The position numbers were made by a program, and so were the translations under genes. DNA of 13,670 bases from an uncultured Bacteroidota bacterium (lineage in GTDB: Bacteria > Bacteroidota > Bacteroidia > Flavobacteriales > BACL11): the NCBI GenBank assembly GCA_902514225.1, contig CABXPN010000026.1, forward strand, positions 1 to 13,670. Reading direction: 5' to 3'. Below the pieces are notes generated by a model. The model saw only the letters and a program-made list of their open reading frames with translations. It did not search any database and had not been told where the DNA came from. Positions 1-7,370 of the stretch are shown here, one piece after another (the first letter of the stretch is position 1; each line of letters opens with the position of its first letter).

Positions 1-506
1 GAAAAGGAGAGTATTCCGTTTCTTTGGCAGAAAGATATCCTGAAAAAAACTTTATAGGAATCGATATAAAAGGAAATAGAATGTGGAAAGGAGCAACTGA
101 TTCCATTAAAATGGGATTAGAAAACATTGCTTTTTTAAGAATCCGAATCGAAAATATTAAAAAATGTTTTTCTGAAAATGAAATATCAGAAATATGGATT
201 ACTTTTCCTGACCCTCAAATTAAAAAGAGAAGAGAAAAGAAGAGACTTACACACCCAGTGTTTCTTGAAAAATATTCTTCCTTTTTACAGAAAGAAGGTA
301 TAATAAATCTAAAAACAGATTCTCAATTTTTGTATGGGTATACATTAGGAATTATTGAAGGGTATAAACATAAATTACTTGATTGTGTAGAAGATATTTA
401 TGGTGTACATCAGTTAAGACAAGATATGGATGTAAAAACTCATTATGAAAAAATATATTTAGAGAAAGAAACTCCTATAACTTATACAAAATTTAGATTG
501 AAATAG
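1..506 (+). CDS. trmB: tRNA (guanine-N7)-methyltransferase, 5' end outside window
   Basis: This gene makes a SAM-dependent methyltransferase that forms m7G at position 46 of tRNA variable loops. The frame is open from base 3 and begins with KGEYS, the end of the family's glycine-rich SAM-binding motif (usually LxLGCGKGEY), followed by NFIGIDIKGNRMW. The catalytic-region motif FPDPQ is encoded at about 204-218; it is the Bacteroidota-type version of the PDPW seen in E. coli. KTDS (about 312-323) and the C-terminal TYTKFRLK also fit the family. I estimate that 50-60 N-terminal residues lie outside the window. The TTG at 24 falls inside the conserved SAM fold and is not the start. The stop is TAG at 504-506. 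The next start codon is 1 nt downstream, so the two genes are probably co-transcribed. The identity is secure. Confidence 0.93.
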   Translation, partial: KGEYSVSLAERYPEKNFIGIDIKGNRMWKGATDSIKMGLENIAFLRIRIENIKKCFSENEISEIWITFPDPQIKKRREKKRLTHPVFLEKYSSFLQKEGIINLKTDSQFLYGYTLGIIEGYKHKLLDCVEDIYGVHQLRQDMDVKTHYEKIYLEKETPITYTKFRLK

Positions 507-507
507 A

Positions 508-830
508 ATGACAAACTCCAATTTCTTTCAAAAGTATATGATGTAGTCTTTCAAATTCCTGAAGGAAATGTAACAACTTACGGAACAATTGCAAAATATT
601 TATCTTCTCCTCAATCCTCCAGAATGGTGGGTTGGGCACTTAATAAATCTCCGGAAGATGTTTCTGCGCACAGAGTAGTAAATAGGATAGGAATGCTTAG
701 TGGTAAGATTCATTTTTCTGGTATAAACTTAATGCAAAAATTATTAGAAAATGAAGGTATTATTGTAGAGAATAATCAGATTATTGATTTTGAAAATTTA
801 TTTTGGGACCCTAAAAAAGAGCTAAATTAA
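508..830 (+). CDS. Alkyltransferase-like (ATL/MGMT-domain) DNA-binding protein, frame broken by an apparent 1-nt deletion
   Basis: ATL proteins share the DNA-binding fold of O6-alkylguanine-DNA alkyltransferase, flip out alkylated guanines and flag them for repair, but cannot transfer the alkyl group. ATG at 508 encodes MTNSNFFQK and then reaches a TAG at 544-546. The family sequence resumes in the -1 frame at 534 (VYDVVFQIPEG) and runs to TAA at 828-830. Joined, this gives 107 residues, the usual size. Visible landmarks are the helix-turn-helix TTYGTIAKY (23-31), the RMVGWAL segment with R39 in the arginine-finger position, and SAHRVV (53-58) in place of PCHRV. Ala54 replaces the acceptor Cys, which separates this protein from active Ogt/MGMT. 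The break is at CAAAAG (529-534); one more A would restore CAA AAA GTA. The body has no in-frame ATG before 624, which is too late. It could be a sequencing error, a true frameshift mutation, or slippage at Lys AAG. Confidence 0.8.
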
Positions 831-857
831 AACTAATCTAAATAAGGATTATTCTTT

Positions 858-865
858 TATATTTG
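858..865 (+). promoter_or_regulatory. Bacteroidota-type -7 promoter box upstream of mrp
   Basis: TATATTTG matches the Bacteroidota -7 consensus TAnnTTTG exactly and lies 18 nt before the mrp ATG, implying a leader of roughly 12 nt. It sits in the 53-bp gap after the ATL gene. I see no convincing TTG -33 element at the usual distance, so the call rests on the -7 box and its position. Similar boxes precede yifB and the M42 gene. If real, mrp starts its own transcript. Confidence 0.5.
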
Positions 866-883
866 CCATCAGAATAATTTATT

Positions 884-2011
884 ATGAAGATAGAGAAAAA
901 TCAGATTGAAGCCGCCCTTAACAAAATAAAACTCCCTGAAGGAGACAAAACTATTTTAGAAAGTGGTGTAGTAAAAAACATTCAGATTTTTGGTACTGAG
1001 GTTTTGTTAGATTTGGAGATTAGTAACCCTACATTACAATACAAAAAAAGATTAGAGGTTGATTGCCTAAAAATTATTCATGATGAGGTTTATCAGAAGG
1101 CAGATGTAAAAGTTAATTTTACTGTTACAAAAACTGAAGCCAAACCAAATGTAATTAAAGGAAAATCTATTCCGGGAGTAAAAAATATTATTGCAATATC
1201 TTCTGGTAAAGGTGGAGTTGGTAAATCTACAATTACAGCTAATTTGGCGGTTGCATTATCTGATATGGGATATAAAGTAGGAGTTGTAGATGCAGATATA
1301 TATGGCCCGAGCATGCATATTATGTTTGATTTGGAAGGGTCTGTACCAGAAGCAATTGAGATAAATGGGAAGTCAAAAATTAAACCATTAGAAAATTATG
1401 GAGTAAAACTTTTATCTATCGGATTTTTCGCTCAATCTCAGCAGGCAGTTGTTTGGAGAGGTCCTATGGCTTCAAAAGCACTAAATCAGCTTATTTGGGA
1501 CGCTAATTGGGGAGAGTTAGATTATTTATTAATAGATCTACCTCCTGGAACCGGAGATATTCATTTATCTTTAGTTCAGTCGATTCCTGTAACGGGAGCT
1601 GTTGTAGTGAGCACACCACAAGCTATAGCTCTAGCTGACGCTAAGAAAGGTGTGAATATGTTTCAGTTAGAAACTATCAATGTTCCGGTTTTAGGTATTG
1701 TAGAAAATATGGCGTATTTCTCTCCGGAAGAACTTCCAGAAAATAAATATTATATATTTGGAAAAGAAGGAGCTAAATCATTAGCAGAACAAATGAATAT
1801 AGAATTATTAGCAGAAATACCATTAGTTCAATCGGTTAGGGAGGCTGCAGATATTGGTAGACCTGCAGTTTTGCAAGGATCAACAAAAATAGCAATAGCA
1901 CTTTCTGACCTAGCTAAAAAAGTGATTGAAAACACAGAAAAAAGAAATTCAGAACTAGAAGAAACTAAAGTAGTTGAAACTTCAACTACTGCTGGTTGTT
2001 CTACAAATTAA
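884..2011 (+). CDS. mrp: Mrp/ApbC/NBP35-family P-loop ATPase, iron-sulfur cluster carrier
   Basis: This is a cytosolic ATPase of the Mrp/NBP35 group, which helps deliver Fe-S clusters to apoproteins. Residues 1 to about 85 form the DUF59 (MIP18-like) domain and about 98-345 form the MinD/ParA-like ATPase. The deviant Walker A motif GKGGVGKS is at 108-115, the VVDADIYGPS segment at 134-143, and the Walker B/switch region IDLPPGTGD at 217-225. The CPxC that usually follows ENMxYF and bridges a cluster between two subunits is absent; the sequence reads ENMAYFSPEELPENK (274-288). The only cysteines are C61 and C372, the latter in a C-terminal TTAGCSTN tail. From memory, this pattern is usual in Bacteroidota homologues. 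The length of 375 residues is normal. A promoter-like box lies 18 nt upstream, and the Nfu gene follows after 7 nt. Confidence 0.93.
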   Translation: MKIEKNQIEAALNKIKLPEGDKTILESGVVKNIQIFGTEVLLDLEISNPTLQYKKRLEVDCLKIIHDEVYQKADVKVNFTVTKTEAKPNVIKGKSIPGVKNIIAISSGKGGVGKSTITANLAVALSDMGYKVGVVDADIYGPSMHIMFDLEGSVPEAIEINGKSKIKPLENYGVKLLSIGFFAQSQQAVVWRGPMASKALNQLIWDANWGELDYLLIDLPPGTGDIHLSLVQSIPVTGAVVVSTPQAIALADAKKGVNMFQLETINVPVLGIVENMAYFSPEELPENKYYIFGKEGAKSLAEQMNIELLAEIPLVQSVREAADIGRPAVLQGSTKIAIALSDLAKKVIENTEKRNSELEETKVVETSTTAGCSTN

Positions 2012-2018
2012 TATACTT

Positions 2019-2273
2019 ATGGGAATTATAACAGACACATCAATTATTACAAAAATAGAAGAAGCTCTAACAAAAATCAGACCTTATTTGGAAGCAGATG
2101 GAGGTGATATCAGGTTAGTTGAGGTTACTGACGAGATGGTTGTAAAAGTAAAATTAATGGGAGCTTGCAGTAATTGTAGTGTAAGCATGATGACTCTTAA
2201 AAATGGAGTTGAAGTAGCTATTAAAAGTGTTTTACCAGAAGTAAAAGAAGTAATTGATGTTACCTCTTTATAA
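2019..2273 (+). CDS. NifU C-terminal-domain (Nfu-type) iron-sulfur scaffold protein
   Basis: This is an 84-residue protein consisting only of the NifU C-terminal (Nfu) domain. Such proteins hold a [4Fe-4S] cluster between two subunits and pass it to target enzymes. The signature is GACSNCS, with the CxxC cysteines at C50 and C53, preceded by RPYLEADGGDIRLVEV. Both are typical of the family. I chose the ATG at 2019, 7 nt after the mrp stop, because translation from there begins just before the domain. An upstream in-frame ATG at 1974 would overlap mrp and add 15 residues with no family match. The adjacency to an Mrp that lacks its own CxxC suggests that the two proteins may act together, which is an inference from context. 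Confidence 0.93.
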   Translation: MGIITDTSIITKIEEALTKIRPYLEADGGDIRLVEVTDEMVVKVKLMGACSNCSVSMMTLKNGVEVAIKSVLPEVKEVIDVTSL

Positions 2274-2280
2274 ATGAATT

Positions 2281-3564
2281 TTGCAACGAAACAAATTTAA
2301 ATATCCATTTTCAAAATATTTTCTCAATAAACTATTAAAATATTCTGAAACATTCGAATATGCTTCCTTTTTACTTTCTAATGATGTAAAAGATGCGTAT
2401 TCTGTTTTTAATAATATTGTTGCTCTCGGTTCAATAGATGTTCTTCAGTCAAATTCAGATTCTTTTAAAAAGTTAAATGACTTTCATAATTTAAAAAAAG
2501 ATTGGTTGTTTGGGTTTTTGTCTTATGATTTAAAGAATGAGACAGAGGGATTATTGTCAGAAAATATTGATAATTTCAATTCCCCTAATTTGTATTTTTA
2601 TCTACCGAAATACGTTTTTATTTTTGAGGAAAGTAATATTATTATTGAAACTTTTTCAGAAAGAACAGAAATAGATAAATTAGTTTCTGATATAAAAGCT
2701 CAGAATGAAATTTCTGATTTAGGAAGTAATGTGGAATTAGATTTTAGAGAAACAAAAGAGCAGTATCTATCAAAAATAAAATCAATAAAAAATCATATTC
2801 AGAAAGGTGATATTTATGAAATGAATTATTGCCAAGAGTTATATTCTGAAGAACAAAGTATAAAACCAACAGAAGTTTTTTGGGAGTTAAATAAAAAAAG
2901 CAAGGCTCCTTTTTCAGTATTTTCTAAAATTAAATCTGATTATCTATTATGTAGCAGTCCGGAAAGATTTCTGCAGAAAAAAGGACAAGAAATTACTTCT
3001 CAACCAATAAAAGGAACCAGAAAAAGAGGAGAAAATAATAAAGAAGATTTACAGTTAATATTAGAGTTAGAAACAAGTAAAAAAGATATTTCTGAAAATG
3101 TAATGATAACAGATTTAGTAAGAAATGATTTATCAGTTACCGCAAAAAAATCTTCTGTAAAAGTAGAAGAACTTTGTAAAGTTTATACTTTTGAAAGTGT
3201 ACATCAAATGATTTCTACAATTAGTTCTGAATTAGATGAAAATTATAACTTTGTAGATGTATTAAAATCTTGTTTCCCTATGGGTTCTATGACGGGAGCA
3301 CCAAAAATTAAATCAATGGAGTTAATTGAGAGGTATGAAACAACTAAGAGGTCTTTATTTTCAGCTGCTTTTGGATATATTACACCTAATGAAGACTTTG
3401 ATTTTAATGTTGTTATTCGTTCTATCCTGTACAATGATATTAATAAAAACATATCTGTAATGGTTGGTGGCGCTATTACAATAAACTCGGACCCGGAAGA
3501 TGAATATCAGGAATCTTTAGTAAAAGCAAAAGCAATGATGCAAGTATTGAAAAATGAAAAATAA
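2281..3564 (+). CDS. pabB: Aminodeoxychorismate synthase component I (chorismate-binding), TTG start
   Basis: This enzyme uses ammonia, normally supplied by a PabA glutaminase, to convert chorismate to 4-amino-4-deoxychorismate, the precursor of the p-aminobenzoate in folate. The chorismate-binding domain spans about 155-425 with KGDIYEMNYCQE (175-186), SSPERF (225-230), PIKGTRKRG (242-250), ITDLVRNDLS (276-285) and PMGSMTGAPKIKS (333-345). PIKGT with Lys244 favours PabB over anthranilate synthase TrpE, which has PIAGT. The protein has 427 residues. The frame has no ATG before the catalytic domain, and an in-frame TGA lies just upstream at 2275, so TTG 2281, 7 nt after the Nfu stop, is the best start; ATT 2278 is the only alternative. 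No pabA or pabC is seen here. The 3' end overlaps tilS by 11 nt, which suggests translational coupling. Confidence 0.88.
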   Translation: MQRNKFKYPFSKYFLNKLLKYSETFEYASFLLSNDVKDAYSVFNNIVALGSIDVLQSNSDSFKKLNDFHNLKKDWLFGFLSYDLKNETEGLLSENIDNFNSPNLYFYLPKYVFIFEESNIIIETFSERTEIDKLVSDIKAQNEISDLGSNVELDFRETKEQYLSKIKSIKNHIQKGDIYEMNYCQELYSEEQSIKPTEVFWELNKKSKAPFSVFSKIKSDYLLCSSPERFLQKKGQEITSQPIKGTRKRGENNKEDLQLILELETSKKDISENVMITDLVRNDLSVTAKKSSVKVEELCKVYTFESVHQMISTISSELDENYNFVDVLKSCFPMGSMTGAPKIKSMELIERYETTKRSLFSAAFGYITPNEDFDFNVVIRSILYNDINKNISVMVGGAITINSDPEDEYQESLVKAKAMMQVLKNEK

Positions 3565-4861
3565 ATTTCTGGACAATATAAAAAATGAAAGTTTATTTTC
3601 TAAGAAAGATAAACTAATTGTTGCTATAAGCGGGGGTGCAGATAGTGTAGCACTTGTTAATCTTTTACATAGATTAAATTTTAATTTTCAGATGGCTCAT
3701 TGTAACTTTAATTTGAGAGGAAAAGAATCTGATAAAGATGAAAATTTTGTTAGAGATTTATCAAAAAATATTTCTGTTCCTCTTCATGTAAAACATTTTA
3801 ACACTGATAAGTTTGCAAAAGAAAATAAGATGTCAATTCAGATGGCGGCTAGAGAATTAAGATACAACTGGTTTGAAGAGTTACGAATAAAAACAAATTC
3901 GGATTATATTGTTGTAGCGCATCATAAAGATGATGATGTAGAAACTTTTTTCATCAATTTAATTAGAGGTAGCGGTATCAGAGGTTTTTTGGGGATGCAT
4001 AAAAAGAAAAATAATATTGTTAGACCATTGTTAGATTTTAGAAGAATTGAAATTGAATCTTATTTAAAAGAACAAAACCAAGAATACAGAACTGATAGTA
4101 GTAATGCGGATATAAAATATCTCAGGAATAATATCCGAAAACATTTAGTTCCATTAGTTCAGGATATGAACCCTTCTTTTGATAAAACCTTTTCAAACGA
4201 AATTAAATATTTAAATGAAGTGTTTGAAGTATTCGAAAACAGAATTGAAAATATTAAAAGTAATATTTTTTCGGAATCTTGTGGAATAATAAAAATTAAT
4301 AAAGAAAAATTAGATTCTTATCAAGAGAAAAATGTAGTTCTTAGGGAGATTTTAACTCCTTATTCTTTTACAGAAACGGATAAAATTATGGATTCAGTTT
4401 ATTCTGAGTCCGGTAAAATTTTCTATTCTGAAACACATAAATTATTAATAGACAGAACTGAAATTTTAATTACGGAGAAGAAAGATAGTGAGGTTCTTTC
4501 TGTAGAAATTAAAGAAGAAACAAAGCAAATAACCACTCCTTTAATGTTAAATTTTATCACATTAAAATCAACAGAAATTTCTAACAAAAAAACTATAGCC
4601 ACTCTGGATTTTGATAAATTACAGTTTCCATTAGTATTAAGGAAATGGGAGGTAGGGGATTATTTCTTACCGCTTGGTATGAGAGGAAAAAAGAAACTTT
4701 CAGATTTCTTTATTGATGAAAAATTTTCTCGATTCGAGAAAGAAGAGTGTTATCTGATTACATCAAATTTGGAAATTGTTTGGATTGTAGGTCATAGGAT
4801 TTCAGAAAAATTCAAGATTACAGATGAAACTAAAAAATTGTATATTGCAGAACTTTTGTAA
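3554..4861 (+). CDS. tilS: tRNA(Ile)-lysidine synthetase
   Basis: TilS attaches lysine to C34 of the CAU-anticodon tRNA(Ile), using ATP. The modification changes both decoding (AUA instead of AUG) and charging (Ile instead of Met), and the gene is normally essential. The N-terminal N-type ATP pyrophosphatase domain has the PP-loop SGGADS at residues 26-31, then AHCNFNLRG (48-56) and HHKDDDVET (123-131). The C-terminal substrate-binding domain is recognisable from LRKWEVGDYFLPLGMRG and the KKLSDFFIDEK segment that follows. The length of 435 residues is normal. The ATG at 3554 lies 11 nt inside pabB. This enzyme is of interest because yifB, two genes downstream, appears to start with ATA, the codon whose decoding TilS controls. 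No disruption is visible. Confidence 0.95.
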   Translation: MKNKFLDNIKNESLFSKKDKLIVAISGGADSVALVNLLHRLNFNFQMAHCNFNLRGKESDKDENFVRDLSKNISVPLHVKHFNTDKFAKENKMSIQMAARELRYNWFEELRIKTNSDYIVVAHHKDDDVETFFINLIRGSGIRGFLGMHKKKNNIVRPLLDFRRIEIESYLKEQNQEYRTDSSNADIKYLRNNIRKHLVPLVQDMNPSFDKTFSNEIKYLNEVFEVFENRIENIKSNIFSESCGIIKINKEKLDSYQEKNVVLREILTPYSFTETDKIMDSVYSESGKIFYSETHKLLIDRTEILITEKKDSEVLSVEIKEETKQITTPLMLNFITLKSTEISNKKTIATLDFDKLQFPLVLRKWEVGDYFLPLGMRGKKKLSDFFIDEKFSRFEKEECYLITSNLEIVWIVGHRISEKFKITDETKKLYIAELL

Positions 4862-4868
4862 ATAAAAT

Positions 4869-5351
4869 ATGGAGCAGATAACTTTTTTAGAAAAACAATA
4901 TTTAGGACTTAATAAAATGTCTTTTTTCAGAAGAATGGTATTATCCATTTTTTGCTTTGTATTTTATTATTTTAAAGATAATCAAGAAAAACCAGCTAAT
5001 CTATTTTTCTTTTTAGGGATTTTGCTAATTGCTATATCTGCATTATTAGTATTTATATTGCATTTTGAAACTAAAATTATCAATGGTTCTATTATTTTGG
5101 ATGGATTATGGACCTCCAGAAAAGTGAAGATAGATATAAATAGTATTAAATCTTGTGAAAGGGTTACATATAGCAAGTATTTTCTGAACAGATCGGTATA
5201 TAATTTACATTTAAAAGGAAGTATTCGTTTTTTTACAAGAGGTAATGATGCTGTAAAGCTTACAGATAAAGATGGTCAAGTGTACTTGATTGGAAGTCAG
5301 AAAGTAGAAGAGTTAGAAAGAATTATTCAAAACAAGTTAAACAATAAATAA
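4869..5351 (+). CDS. Small membrane protein with two TM segments and a PH-like C-terminal domain
   Basis: I can assign no function to this 160-residue protein. It begins with a polar stretch (MEQITFLEKQYLGLNK), followed by two hydrophobic segments at about 23-35 and 45-66 joined by a short charged loop (KDNQEKP). Together they look like a membrane hairpin with the C-terminus in the cytoplasm. Residues 72-157 alternate short beta-strand-like stretches and end in an amphipathic helix (VEELERIIQNKL), a pattern resembling bacterial PH-like (bPH) domains. The segment TSRKVKIDINSIKSCE is a candidate signature. It lies 7 nt after tilS and 1 nt before dsbD, so it is almost certainly translated within this operon. 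From memory, flavobacterial relatives often sit between tilS and dsbD. It could assist membrane or envelope processes, but this is inference. Confidence 0.75.
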   Translation: MEQITFLEKQYLGLNKMSFFRRMVLSIFCFVFYYFKDNQEKPANLFFFLGILLIAISALLVFILHFETKIINGSIILDGLWTSRKVKIDINSIKSCERVTYSKYFLNRSVYNLHLKGSIRFFTRGNDAVKLTDKDGQVYLIGSQKVEELERIIQNKLNNK

Positions 5352-5352
5352 A

Positions 5353-7326
5353 ATGAGAAAGTTTTTCACCTTATTATTTACAATTGCAACAATTGTTGTT
5401 TCTGCACAGATTTTTAATCCTGTTAGCTGGGAGTTTTCTAAGGAACAAATTTCTGACTCTGAAGTAGAACTTACTTTTAAAGCATCTATTGAAGAACATT
5501 GGCACATGTACTCTCAGAATGTGGAAGATGAGATGATTGCGACAAAATTTACTTTTATTATTGGAGAGGATACATCTATTGTAAAACCAATTGAAAGTGA
5601 AACAATAGAACAATATGAACCTTTATGGGAGATGACTCTGAGATATTTTGAGAATGAAGCAATTTTTAAACAAAGAGTTACAGTTAATACAAAAGACCCT
5701 TTGAAAATTGGTGGTTATGTAGATTTTATGGTTTGTGATGAAGCACAATGTCTACCTCCTGATTATGCGGAGTATTCATTTTTGATAGATGGAGTTAGTG
5801 AAGTAATAGAAGGAGAAGAAAGTTATAAGTTTTTGGTTGAGACCAGTGCTGAGAAAAATACTGAGACGAGTACAGATATTCCTGAAAAGAAATCTTCTAA
5901 TAAAGGTATGTGGGGATTATTTTTTATTGCATTTCTTAGTGGATTTGCAGCTCTTTTAACTCCATGTGTTTTTCCTATGATTCCTATGACGGTTTCCTTT
6001 TTCACAAAACAATCAAAAACAAAAGCTAAGGGTATAACAAATGCAATAATTTACGGATTGTCAATTATGGTAATTTATGTTGCTTTAGGTGTTGGAGTTT
6101 CTGCAGTTTTCGGAGCAGATGCAATGAATAGTTTAGCAACAAATGTATATTTTAATATCGGATTTTTCTTATTATTAATTGTTTTTGGAGCTTCTTTTCT
6201 TGGGGCATTCGAGATTACATTACCAAATTCTTGGGTAAATAAATCAGATCAAGCTTCTGATAAAGGTGGTTTACTAGGGATATTTTTCATGGCATTTACA
6301 CTAGCTCTTGTATCATTTTCTTGTACCGGACCAATTGTTGGGACTTTATTAGTAGAAGCTGCTTCTGGAGGATTTATGGGACCAATTATTGGTATGTTAG
6401 GTTTTTCATTGGCTATCGCCTTACCATTTGCTTTGTTTGCTGCATTTCCAGGCTGGTTGAATTCATTACCTCAATCAGGAGGATGGTTAAATTCTGTAAA
6501 AGTTACCTTAGGGTTTTTAGAGATAGCACTTGCATTCAAATTCCTTTCTAATGCAGATTTAGTAATGGATTGGCATTACTTAGAAAGAGAGATGTTTATT
6601 GCTATATGGATTGTAATTTTTGCATTATTAACTATGTATTTATTAGGATTCTTAAAATTCTCTCACGATTCAGATTTACCGTATATTTCTGTAGGAAGAT
6701 TATCAGTTGCAATTTTAACAGGAACATTAACAATTTATATGATTCCAGGGTTATGGGGAGCACCTTTAAAATTGATTTCAGCATTTCCACCTCCACTAGA
6801 ATATTCGGAATCTCCTTATGGTGTAGGATATACCTTAGGTGGAGAAACCTCTTCTCATGTAGAAGGACAACATCTTGGTCCGCAAGGGATAATGGCATTT
6901 AATGACTATGATTTGGGAGTTGCCTATGCAAAAGAAGTAGGATTGCCTATTGTAATTGACTTTACCGGGAAGGCTTGTGTTAATTGCAGAAAGATGGAAC
7001 AAGATGTTTGGTCAGACCCAATTATAAAAGATATATTGAAAAATAAAGTTGTTTTAATTTCTCTTTATGTAGACTTAAGAACTAAACTTCCGAAAGATAA
7101 ACAATACGAAACGACACTTGCTGGTAAATCTAAAAAAGTACGAACTATTGGAGATCAATGGATGGTGTTGCAAGCAAATACTTATGGCACAAATTCTCAA
7201 CCTTATTATGTTTTCTTAAATCATAAAGAAGAAATGTTAGTAGAAAATGCCAATTACCAAGATTATGGAACAGTAGATATTTTTAAAGATTGGTTAAATA
7301 GAGGGTTAAAAGAATTTTCAAAATAA
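5353..7326 (+). CDS. dsbD: Thiol:disulfide interchange protein DsbD (reductant conductor)
   Basis: DsbD moves electrons from cytoplasmic thioredoxin across the inner membrane to periplasmic thiol-reducing proteins. All three redox modules are present in the 657 residues. A signal peptide (residues 1-18, LLFTIATIVVSA, likely cut before Q19) leads into the periplasmic alpha domain, whose cysteines are C128 and C133 (VCDEAQCLPP). The membrane beta domain, about 185-470 with roughly eight hydrophobic segments, has its redox pair at C205 (LTPCVFPMIPM) and C324 (SFSCTGPIVG). The C-terminal thioredoxin-like gamma domain has C542 and C545 (GKACVNCRKME). The start is the only ATG that gives an intact signal peptide, 1 nt after the preceding gene. 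Likely roles are cytochrome c maturation or disulfide isomerisation, but no partner gene is visible in the window. Confidence 0.94.
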   Translation: MRKFFTLLFTIATIVVSAQIFNPVSWEFSKEQISDSEVELTFKASIEEHWHMYSQNVEDEMIATKFTFIIGEDTSIVKPIESETIEQYEPLWEMTLRYFENEAIFKQRVTVNTKDPLKIGGYVDFMVCDEAQCLPPDYAEYSFLIDGVSEVIEGEESYKFLVETSAEKNTETSTDIPEKKSSNKGMWGLFFIAFLSGFAALLTPCVFPMIPMTVSFFTKQSKTKAKGITNAIIYGLSIMVIYVALGVGVSAVFGADAMNSLATNVYFNIGFFLLLIVFGASFLGAFEITLPNSWVNKSDQASDKGGLLGIFFMAFTLALVSFSCTGPIVGTLLVEAASGGFMGPIIGMLGFSLAIALPFALFAAFPGWLNSLPQSGGWLNSVKVTLGFLEIALAFKFLSNADLVMDWHYLEREMFIAIWIVIFALLTMYLLGFLKFSHDSDLPYISVGRLSVAILTGTLTIYMIPGLWGAPLKLISAFPPPLEYSESPYGVGYTLGGETSSHVEGQHLGPQGIMAFNDYDLGVAYAKEVGLPIVIDFTGKACVNCRKMEQDVWSDPIIKDILKNKVVLISLYVDLRTKLPKDKQYETTLAGKSKKVRTIGDQWMVLQANTYGTNSQPYYVFLNHKEEMLVENANYQDYGTVDIFKDWLNRGLKEFSK

Positions 7327-7341
7327 TTCATCTCATTTTAG

Positions 7342-7349
7342 TATATTAG
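7342..7349 (+). promoter_or_regulatory. Possible -7 promoter box upstream of yifB
   Basis: TATATTAG differs by one base from the Bacteroidota -7 consensus TAnnTTTG and lies 21 nt before the proposed ATA start, the same geometry as the boxes before mrp and the M42 gene. No TTG -33 element is evident. It falls in the 44-bp gap after dsbD, which otherwise holds only AT-rich sequence with no terminator hairpin. If active, it indirectly supports translation from about 7371 rather than from the ATG at 7569. Confidence 0.33.
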
Positions 7350-7370
7350 CTATTCTATAAGAAAAAGAAT

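Noticed and set aside
529..535. Canonical programmed -1 frameshift signal in the ATL gene
   Set aside because: The site does not fit X XXY YYZ in the zero frame and I see no stem-loop or pseudoknot just after it; only single-tRNA Lys slippage is possible.
2274..2300. ATG immediately after the Nfu stop as the pabB start
   Set aside because: It is out of frame with pabB and meets a stop after eight codons. TTG 2281 gives an N-terminus of family-like length, so no frame break needs to be invoked.
6321..6902. Alternate-frame open stretches inside dsbD
   Set aside because: They overlap the conserved DsbD membrane and linker regions, have implausible compositions, and are frame shadows.
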